Below, piece after piece: positions 1-4,584 of a stretch of 5,786 nucleotides of DNA. The notes below the pieces were generated by a model. That model did no database searches, was not told where the DNA came from, and saw nothing but the letters and a program-made list of their open reading frames with translations. The position numbers and the translations under genes were made by a program. Location of the stretch: NCBI GenBank assembly GCA_021372185.1, contig JAJFUY010000088.1:1-5786 (forward strand), read 5' to 3'. The DNA is from Chlamydiales bacterium. Its GTDB lineage: Bacteria; Chlamydiota; Chlamydiia; Chlamydiales; FEN-1388. The stretch's first letter is position 1; each line of letters starts with the position of its first letter.

Positions 1-1
1 A

Positions 2-358
2 GCTCTGCAGCAGCTTTTAGAGCGGTATAAGCCAGAAGAGATGGCCCTTGAAACACCTTTTGTAAGTAAAAACGCTCAAAGCGCCCTCAAACTTGGCATT
101 GCCATGGGAACGGCGCTTCTTTCGGCAAAAGCCAAAAAAATGAAAGTCTTTGGCTATTCACCACGAGAAGTAAAAAGCTTTATTACGGGTACAGGAAAGG
201 CCGATAAATCTCAGGTGCAAAACACAGTCACAAGGTATTTAATGCTCAAAAGCGCGCCCACTCCGCATGATGCTACAGATGCCCTTGCCATTGCTCTTTG
301 CCACGCCAACCAGCCCGACATTCAAATATCAGAAATTCACAAATCAAGAGAATTGTAA
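2..358 (+). CDS. ruvC: Holliday junction resolvase RuvC, 3' part (5' end outside window)
   Basis: Endonuclease that cuts Holliday junctions symmetrically on the RuvAB-bound junction during recombination repair; cytoplasmic, metal dependent. The reading frame is open from base 2 to a TAA at 356-358, giving 118 visible residues, so roughly the first 50 residues, including the first catalytic Asp, lie off the left edge. The family is recognised by the segment MALETPF (the second catalytic acid is the Glu at bases 50-52), by NAQSALKLGIAMG, by KSQVQ, and by the C-terminal PHDATDALAIAL, whose two Asp codons at 269-271 and 278-280 correspond to E. coli D138 and D141. All visible catalytic acids are kept, so the enzyme looks functional. 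The ATG at 41 is internal and should not be taken as the start. ruvA follows after 12 nt, indicating cotranscription. Confidence 0.96.
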   Translation, partial: ALQQLLERYKPEEMALETPFVSKNAQSALKLGIAMGTALLSAKAKKMKVFGYSPREVKSFITGTGKADKSQVQNTVTRYLMLKSAPTPHDATDALAIALCHANQPDIQISEIHKSREL

Positions 359-370
359 AATCGAGGTAAG

Positions 371-958
371 ATGTATAGCTACTTAAAAGGCAAACTCACT
401 CAAGTCAAAGAAGGACAATGCGTCATTGAAATTCAAGGGATTGGCTACCAGATACAGCTATCGGCAAATTACGCGCTAAAACTTCCGCCAACTTCAAGTG
501 AAGTATTGATGCATGTATCATTTGTCATCCGTGAATTTTCACAAGCCTTTTATGGCTTCTTACATGAATCTGAGCGCGATATCTTTGAAAAGCTTTTAGA
601 TATTTCAGGTGTAGGACCAAAGCTTGCCTTAAGTATTGTCGGCTCTTTAAGCCCAACTGATTTACGCACTATTTTAGCAAATAAGGATGTAGCTGCTCTC
701 TGTAAAGTACCAGGCATCGGCAAAAAAACAGCAGAGCGACTGCTCTTAGAGCTCAAAGAATCAAACCTCGCCTTCATCGAAATGGACACACGAATCAGCG
801 CCAAAAACCCACCTCTCTTGCAAGATGCCATATCAGCCCTCCAAAACCTAGGCTACAGCCAAGCCGCGGCACAAAGAGCCGTAAACGAAACCTTCGAAAC
901 CTACAAAGAACCCCCATCAATCTCTGAACTCATCACCGCCTCCTTAAGCAACATCTAA
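371..958 (+). CDS. ruvA: Holliday junction branch migration complex subunit RuvA
   Basis: Tetrameric DNA-binding subunit that clamps the four-way junction and loads the RuvB helicase. The 195-residue length is near the usual ~200. Domain I (OB fold, about 1-64) starts MYSYLKGKL and ends with the typical YGF at 61-63. Domain II has two helix-hairpin-helix motifs, ISGVGPKLALSIVG (78-91) and VPGIGKKTAERLL (113-125). After an acidic linker, domain III (about 149-195) carries DAISALQNLGYS, the RuvB-contacting UBA-like fold. The start is supported by GAGG at 363-366, a short 4 nt before the ATG, and by homology from residue 1. Of the two acidic-pin residues of E. coli (E55, D56), only E55 is retained; position 56 is Phe. 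No ruvB lies nearby in the window. The TAA stop is immediately followed by, and shares its last base with, the repeat-rich gap downstream. Confidence 0.97.
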   Translation: MYSYLKGKLTQVKEGQCVIEIQGIGYQIQLSANYALKLPPTSSEVLMHVSFVIREFSQAFYGFLHESERDIFEKLLDISGVGPKLALSIVGSLSPTDLRTILANKDVAALCKVPGIGKKTAERLLLELKESNLAFIEMDTRISAKNPPLLQDAISALQNLGYSQAAAQRAVNETFETYKEPPSISELITASLSNI

Positions 959-963
959 GACAA

Positions 964-988
964 ATTTGTGTGCCGGAGGCACACAAAT
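964..988. repeat. Perfect 11-bp hairpin just after ruvA
   Basis: Arms 964-974 (ATTTGTGTGCC) and 978-988 pair perfectly around a 3-nt GGA loop. It begins only 5 nt after the ruvA stop codon. No T tract follows (the next bases are ATTATTAGCCC), so it is a poor intrinsic terminator, though it could protect the 3' end of ruvCA mRNA. The same 15-bp core, with two base changes, recurs at 1060-1074 and, inverted, at 1263-1277. Confidence 0.75.
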
Positions 989-1003
989 ATTATTAGCCCG
1001 TGG
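969..1003 (+). repeat. Truncated third copy of the composite repeat unit
   Basis: It starts with TGTGCCGGAGGCACA (969-983), then a 5-nt spacer, then ATTATTAGCCC (989-999) and GTGG. This is the same order and spacing (15 + 5 + 11) as in the two full copies. Similarity fades after about 1003, where the full copies continue into a second palindrome. It lies in direct orientation to the copy at 1060. Confidence 0.7.
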
Positions 1004-1059
1004 AGGTTGTGAAAAAATAGCAAGAATGAGTGTTTCCGGCCGAATGGTTTCTTATTACT

Positions 1060-1160
1060 TGTGCCGTAGGTACAAGCTTATTATTAGCCCATAGTGTAGC
1101 CCCGACGGGGCAAACTATGGGAACGCAGTATAATTAATATTTTGAGCCACGGATGTGGCG
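1060..1160 (+). repeat. Composite palindromic repeat unit, left copy
   Basis: In order the unit contains a small hairpin TGTGCCGTAGGTACA (1060-1074; extended stem 1058-1076 with one G-T pair), a 5-nt spacer, the block ATTATTAGCCC (1080-1090), a larger nested palindrome at 1088-1121, a 20-nt AT-rich spacer, and the left arm of the central hairpin (1145-1160). In the nested palindrome the outer arms CCCATAGT and ACTATGGG are perfect, and inner GCCCC/GGGGC arms flank a GAC loop. It matches the reverse complement of 1175-1277 part by part. By hand, the first ~65 bp are about 80% identical, and the differences tend to fall in loops and spacers. Confidence 0.75.
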
Positions 1161-1204
1161 GCTCATTATTTATTCGCCACATCCGTGGCTATATAGTTTT
1201 TTTT
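1145..1204 (+). terminator. Central 16-bp hairpin followed by T8: candidate terminator of ruvCA
   Basis: Arms 1145-1160 and 1175-1190 (AGCCACGGATGTGGCG and its exact reverse complement) pair over 16 bp with a 14-nt AT-rich loop. Six bases later a run of eight T (1197-1204) follows on the plus strand. Stem strength plus a T tract suits an intrinsic terminator for rightward transcription from ruvCA. The six-base gap between stem and T run, and the ~185 nt from the ruvA stop, are less usual. On the minus strand no T run follows the stem, so it would not terminate the Stealth gene transcript efficiently. The hairpin is also the symmetry centre of the repeat island. Confidence 0.45.
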
Positions 1205-1277
1205 AGCATTGGTTCCCACGGTTTGGCCCTTCCGGGCCTACACCATGGGCTAATAATGAACGTGTACCTACGGCACA
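1175..1277 (-). repeat. Composite palindromic repeat unit, right (inverted) copy
   Basis: Read on the minus strand from 1277, this is TGTGCCGTAGGTACA, a 5-nt spacer, ATTATTAGCCC (1257-1247), then an imperfect palindrome running CCCATGG to CCGTGGG (1249-1215), a 21-nt spacer, and the other arm of the central hairpin (1190-1175). Compared with the left copy, one side of the stem often shows CATGG/CCGTGG where the left has CATAG/CTATGG, that is, paired changes that keep pairing potential. Confidence 0.75.
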
Positions 1278-1318
1278 CAAATTTGTCTATTTTCTCTATG
1301 CTCTCTCTGTGTGTGGTT

Positions 1319-2347
1319 TTAATACTCCCAAGGGGCTTTTTCGGGGAAGTAGGCCTCAAAGAATCTGTGGAGCAATTCATCTTGCTCTAGGCTATCTTCT
1401 AACATGGCGTCCTCTATGCAAAAGGTGCGGGGGCGTTTTTTGGCAATTGTCAACAAAGACTCCTCATTGTCGCGGAAGTTGTCTTTGAGGGCTATAACTT
1501 GGCATTGGATGTGTGAAAGTTTGGCAAGACCATGATTCTCTAAAAAATACTGGCTCAAGCCTGCTGTGATAAGACAGTCATCGAAAGAACGAAAGGCATG
1601 GCCCGATACCTTTTTAAACACTGATGGCACACACTTTTCTAAAGTCTGCTGATAGGAGCGTTTAAAGGCAAAAGGGGCATGTTCAAGGGCTTTGCGGCTT
1701 TTATTGCCAAATAGACGATTAAGAAATGCATTTGTGTTTTTCCACGATGCTTCAAATGAAGGGTCATCAGGTGTTACTTTGCCTTCTGGGCTTGTCCATG
1801 AAGCTAAAAACATTTTTGGCTTAGCAGATTTTGAAAAGAAATCAGATACTTTTGCAGGCGCACCTAAAAAGACATCATCATTAAAATAGATATAGCTTTC
1901 TTGTAGGTTGGGGATATGATGAAGGTTGGCCTCTATTGCCTGAGAGTTAAATGTGGGCAAGTTTTCTTTGTTATAAAATATATCTGCATGATCAATAATT
2001 GATATGAGGGGATGATCTTTTAGCCATGAAGGCCTCTGATTATAGGTAACAATGTATATGTGATTTATAAAAGGCGCATACTTCCAGACTGAACGAAGGG
2101 AGTATTTAAGCTCATCTCGGCTACGAAAACGCATCTTTGCACACACCTCAGCAGGAAGCTGCCCGTGCCGTTTTTTTGCCAGAAGAAATTGCTGCTGCCA
2201 AACTGGATCTGCCCCATCTACCCATGTGTAGACTATATCTACCTTCCCCACATTTTTACTTGCAGGTTTGAAAGTACACACGCCTGCAAGAGAGCCAAAT
2301 TGTAAAACACTCAGTAAAAATATAACTATCTTCCTTAACCTTTTCAT
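1319..2347 (-). CDS. Stealth-family sugar-phosphate transferase with N-terminal signal or anchor
   Basis: Stealth proteins transfer hexose-1-phosphate from nucleotide sugars in capsule or exopolysaccharide synthesis; the animal relative is GNPTAB, the lysosomal-enzyme GlcNAc-1-phosphotransferase. In this 342-residue protein all four conserved regions are visible: CR1 VDIVYTWVDGADP (36-48); CR2 from RFRSRDELKYSLRSV (73-87) through HIYIVT (96-101) and LPTFNSQAIE (130-139) to YIYFNDDVFLG (152-162); CR3 around EHAPFAFKRS (222-231) and GHAFRSFDD (249-257); and CR4 FFEAYFPEKAPWEY at the C terminus (329-342). Residues 1-6 are basic and 7-23 hydrophobic, a signal peptide or membrane anchor; Cys24 sits in an imperfect lipobox (AGVC). 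The start at 2347 has no clear Shine-Dalgarno, only an A-rich leader. The gene is convergent with ruvA and divergent from waaF. Acceptor and donor cannot be read from sequence; it could be a surface enzyme or an exported one. Confidence 0.87.
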   Translation of the reverse strand: MKRLRKIVIFLLSVLQFGSLAGVCTFKPASKNVGKVDIVYTWVDGADPVWQQQFLLAKKRHGQLPAEVCAKMRFRSRDELKYSLRSVWKYAPFINHIYIVTYNQRPSWLKDHPLISIIDHADIFYNKENLPTFNSQAIEANLHHIPNLQESYIYFNDDVFLGAPAKVSDFFSKSAKPKMFLASWTSPEGKVTPDDPSFEASWKNTNAFLNRLFGNKSRKALEHAPFAFKRSYQQTLEKCVPSVFKKVSGHAFRSFDDCLITAGLSQYFLENHGLAKLSHIQCQVIALKDNFRDNEESLLTIAKKRPRTFCIEDAMLEDSLEQDELLHRFFEAYFPEKAPWEY

Positions 2348-2400
2348 ATTTTTTAAAACATGGCTTTGTTGTAAAATATCCGCAAATTGAGGCTTATATC
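2348..2400. promoter_or_regulatory. Short divergent gap, probable promoters for Stealth gene and waaF
   Basis: These 53 AT-rich bases must hold the start signals of both divergent genes unless transcription enters from further away. On the plus strand TAAAAT (2372-2377) could serve as a -10 box for waaF, but only a T run (2349-2354) lies at the -35 distance. GAGG at 2389-2392, 8 nt before the waaF ATG, is a good ribosome binding site. On the minus strand TTGCGG (complement of 2380-2385) is a possible -35 for the Stealth gene without a convincing -10. The location is logical but the boxes are weak. Confidence 0.3.
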
Positions 2401-3432
2401 ATGCAAAAAATTTGTGTGCGCATGCCAAACTGGCTTGGCGATGCTGTTATGGGAACGCCGGTTTTGCACGATATCAAAAAGGCATATCCAGACTGTTCCC
2501 TCACGGTTATCTGTCATAATGCCATTAAAATACTTCTTGAAGCCACACCTTTTATCGATAACTTTATTGTATTTGCAAACGATAAAAAACGCAGCGCACA
2601 AGAAAAGAAAAGAATTTACAACGAGCTGCAGCAAGGCCAATTTGATGCAGGCATCCTTCTCACACGTTCATTATCTTCTGCCTGGTGGTTCTATAAAGGT
2701 AAAATTGCTCGTCGTATAGGCTTTAAAGACCATTACCGCACGCTTCTATTAACTGATGCACTTGATATTCCAGAAAATGAAGAGACAGAGCACCAGGTTA
2801 TTACCTACAAAAGGCTGTTAGAGCCTCTAGGTATACCTATGAGCACAAGTGCCCCTCAGCTCTACCTAACGCCAGAAGAAATTCAGACAGCAAAAGATCA
2901 TCTGAAGAGCATGGGAGTAGAAAGCCATCACTTACTTATCGGCATAAACCCTGGCGCTGCCTTTGGTTCTGCTAAGTGCTGGCTACCAGAGCGGTTTAAA
3001 GAGCTTACAGCGCGGCTCAGCCTTCATCCTGATGTGCGAATAGTTTACTTTGGCGATGCAACTACCAAACCACTTGTAGATGATATTACAAGTCGATTTG
3101 GCAACAACGTACTCAATTTTGCAGGTAAAACCACATTACGCTCTTTTACCACGCTACTCTCGCTTTGCAATTGCCTCGTTACTAATGATAGCGGCCCTAT
3201 GCATGTAGCAGCGGCCCTTGGAACCCCATTAGTGGCTATCTTTGGCTCTACAAACGAAGTAAAAACTGGCCCCTATGGCGGTGGAACTATAATTCACAAA
3301 CATACGCTCTGCAGCCCATGCTATAAGCGCGTTTGCCCTATAGACTTTCGCTGCATGACAAGTATTTCTGTAGATGATGTACATAATGCCATTTTACATA
3401 CGGTAGGACATGATGCACGACTATCAAGGTAA
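2401..3432 (+). CDS. waaF: ADP-heptose:LPS heptosyltransferase II (GT9 family)
   Basis: Adds a heptose from ADP-heptose to the LPS inner core at the cytoplasmic face of the inner membrane. The 343 residues match the WaaF pattern from end to end: MPNWLGDAVMGTPVL (8-22) with the likely catalytic Asp14; INPGAAFGSAKCWLPERF (182-199) with the donor-binding Lys192; and TNDSGPMHVAAALGTPLVAIFGS (261-283), the nucleotide-sugar signature. Near the C terminus is the Cys-rich stretch CSPCYKRVC plus a later Cys (C304, C307, C312, C318), seen in the heptosyltransferase II branch and arguing against WaaC or WaaQ. GAGG at 2389-2392 supports the ATG at 2401. Its last 23 bases overlap the next gene in another frame, indicating cotranscription and perhaps translational coupling. 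If the organism is chlamydial, the gene implies a heptose-containing LPS core, unlike that of classical Chlamydia. The exact acceptor is inferred from family only. Confidence 0.92.
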   Translation: MQKICVRMPNWLGDAVMGTPVLHDIKKAYPDCSLTVICHNAIKILLEATPFIDNFIVFANDKKRSAQEKKRIYNELQQGQFDAGILLTRSLSSAWWFYKGKIARRIGFKDHYRTLLLTDALDIPENEETEHQVITYKRLLEPLGIPMSTSAPQLYLTPEEIQTAKDHLKSMGVESHHLLIGINPGAAFGSAKCWLPERFKELTARLSLHPDVRIVYFGDATTKPLVDDITSRFGNNVLNFAGKTTLRSFTTLLSLCNCLVTNDSGPMHVAAALGTPLVAIFGSTNEVKTGPYGGGTIIHKHTLCSPCYKRVCPIDFRCMTSISVDDVHNAILHTVGHDARLSR

Positions 3433-4417
3433 TTACACACCTCTTCATTCCTATTCAACACCAAAGCCTGCCACCTATATAGAAGGACAGGCTCTAGTAA
3501 AAAAAGGCAAAGTTGCAGCCATAATTTTAGCAGGCGGCCATGGGTCACGCCTCGGCTACGATGCTCCTAAAGGCTGTTTTCCTCTTATAGGCGATAAAAG
3601 CCTCTATTCTTTTTTTGCAGATAAAGTACGAGTGGCATCGGCACAGTATGGCCACAAGCTACTACTTGCCATCATGACCTCAGATGCTACACATGAACAA
3701 ACTCTACAGCACTTTGAAGATCATGCCTATTTTGGACTAGATAGTGACCAAGTCTGTTTCTTTCAGCAGCAAAATTTACCACTGCAAGATGAGTCTGGAA
3801 CCATATGTGACCTCACAGCACCAGATGGGAACGGCGCGCTTTTTTGGCATATGGCAAAGAGCGGGCTTCTTAATACTTGGGACAAACAAGGTGTTGAATA
3901 TTTTACAGTGTGTACAGTAGATAATGTTTTGGTAGACCTCTTTCAGCCCGATCTTATTGGCTTACATGCACAAAAAGGTAATGACATTACTGTTGTAGGG
4001 ATAACCCGAAATACCCCACAAGAACAAGTAGGAGTACTCGTAGAAAAAGACAACAAACTTGCCGTAGTTGAATATTCTGAGATGCACGACTCTGAGCGTT
4101 TGGCCACAAACCAAAATGGCTCTTTAAAGTATCCGCTAGCTAACATTTCTTATTTTTGCATGAGCATGGATTTTGCAAAAAAAATGGTTCAACTAGATAA
4201 ATCTGTGCTACCAATTCACAAAGCGAAGAAAAAAGTACAATCATCCTACTTTTATAAATCAGAGTATTTTATTTTTGATCTCTTAGCGTTTTGCCATAAA
4301 GCCGAAGTGCTCCTCTTACCCCGTACCCAATACTTCGCCCCTTTAAAGAGTAGTGCCGACATACCTTTAGTACAAGCAGCCTTATCGAGCATGGTCAAAA
4401 AAACCTTCAACGATTAA
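3410..4417 (+). CDS. UDP-N-acetylhexosamine pyrophosphorylase, AGX/UAP type, short form
   Basis: Makes UDP-GlcNAc (or UDP-GalNAc) from UTP and the sugar-1-phosphate, feeding lipid A, peptidoglycan and glycan synthesis. Visible motifs in order: the nucleotide-binding loop IILAGGHGSRLGYDAPKG (38-55, with Ser46 where AGX1 has Thr), MTSDATHE (89-96), YFGLDSDQVCFFQQ (107-120), PDGNGAL (138-144), TVDNVLV (169-175), VGVLVEKD (207-214), VVEYSEM (219-225), FIFDLLAF (287-294) and FAPLKSS (309-315). It is the eukaryote-like AGX family also found in chlamydiae, not GlmU. At 335 residues it lacks most of the ~100-residue N-terminal helical region and the C-terminal extension of human AGX1. A longer start is impossible: an in-frame TAG lies at 3404-3406. 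The ATGs at 3410 and 3413 are both possible; AGGA at 3405-3408 sits 1 or 4 nt upstream, favouring 3413 slightly. The gene overlaps waaF by 23 bp. Confidence 0.93.
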   Translation: MMHDYQGNYTPLHSYSTPKPATYIEGQALVKKGKVAAIILAGGHGSRLGYDAPKGCFPLIGDKSLYSFFADKVRVASAQYGHKLLLAIMTSDATHEQTLQHFEDHAYFGLDSDQVCFFQQQNLPLQDESGTICDLTAPDGNGALFWHMAKSGLLNTWDKQGVEYFTVCTVDNVLVDLFQPDLIGLHAQKGNDITVVGITRNTPQEQVGVLVEKDNKLAVVEYSEMHDSERLATNQNGSLKYPLANISYFCMSMDFAKKMVQLDKSVLPIHKAKKKVQSSYFYKSEYFIFDLLAFCHKAEVLLLPRTQYFAPLKSSADIPLVQAALSSMVKKTFND

Positions 4418-4526
4418 AACGATAATAACGAAATAACCAAAGCAATATTTTTTGTTTTATGTCGTTGATGTCTTTTTGAATCCCAGCAACTAAAAATTTC
4501 ATCATGTACAGCCAAATAAGTCGCTC

Positions 4527-4555
4527 TTTACAAAGGCGGCAAATAGCTTTATACT
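4527..4555 (+). promoter_or_regulatory. sigma70/sigma66-type promoter for gpsA
   Basis: TTTACA (4527-4532) and TATACT (4550-4555) are separated by exactly 17 bp, each one base from consensus. Transcription would start near 4562, about 23 nt before the gpsA ATG at 4585. It lies in the 167-bp gap after the pyrophosphorylase gene, so gpsA and the gene behind it can be expressed independently of waaF. The rest of the gap (4418-4526) is AT-rich, with no gene and no convincing terminator that I can see. Confidence 0.65.
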
Positions 4556-4584
4556 CCTACCCGAACTCTTTAAGGTGTAAAACG

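Larger units (their letters stand above)
958..1288. repeat. Convergent intergenic repeat island bounded by 27-bp inverted repeats
   Basis: This covers nearly the whole 360-bp gap between ruvA and the Stealth gene, and I see no credible gene in it. Its ends are an inverted pair: 958-984 and 1262-1288 are reverse complements over 27 bp with two mismatches, the outer 18 bp (958-975 with 1271-1288) being perfect. Between them lie two full mirror-oriented repeat units, a truncated third unit and a central hairpin, listed separately. Open frames that cross the gap follow the palindromes and have no ribosome binding site or family resemblance. The layout resembles REP/BIME clusters, which favour gaps between convergent genes, or a MITE with terminal inverted repeats. 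I saw no clear target-site duplication in the flanks, so the transposon reading is unproven. Confidence 0.8.

Noticed and set aside
1129..1134. TATAAT inside the repeat island, a possible -10 box
   Set aside because: The bases at the -35 distance are CG-rich palindrome (CGGGGC-like) with no resemblance to TTGACA, and no gene starts downstream on the plus strand.
1301..1316. CTCTCTCTGTGTGTGG dinucleotide-like tract beside the Stealth gene stop
   Set aside because: Only about four repeats of each dinucleotide and no evidence of phase-variable placement, since it is downstream of both convergent genes.
1189..1380. 63-residue minus-strand open frame overlapping the Stealth gene end
   Set aside because: Its first part by translation is another frame of the Stealth gene and the rest is repeat sequence; no independent support.
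1142..1390. 82-residue plus-strand open frame across the repeat gap and into the Stealth gene 3' end
   Set aside because: It reads through the palindromes and then the antisense of the Stealth gene; no ribosome binding site and no family resemblance.
2408..2419. 12-nt match in the waaF 5' coding region to the repeat-island end (AAATTTGTGTGC)
   Set aside because: It falls within conserved coding sequence (KICVRMP) and lacks the rest of the repeat, so chance is the simplest explanation.
2353..2640. 95-residue minus-strand open frame opposite the waaF start
   Set aside because: It is antisense to a well-conserved coding region and without recognisable features; a shadow frame.
4406..4468. 7-bp inverted repeat TCAACGA/TCGTTGA with nearby T runs after the pyrophosphorylase gene, as a terminator
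   Set aside because: The loop of about 49 nt is too long and the stem too weak; the T runs do not directly follow a stable stem.
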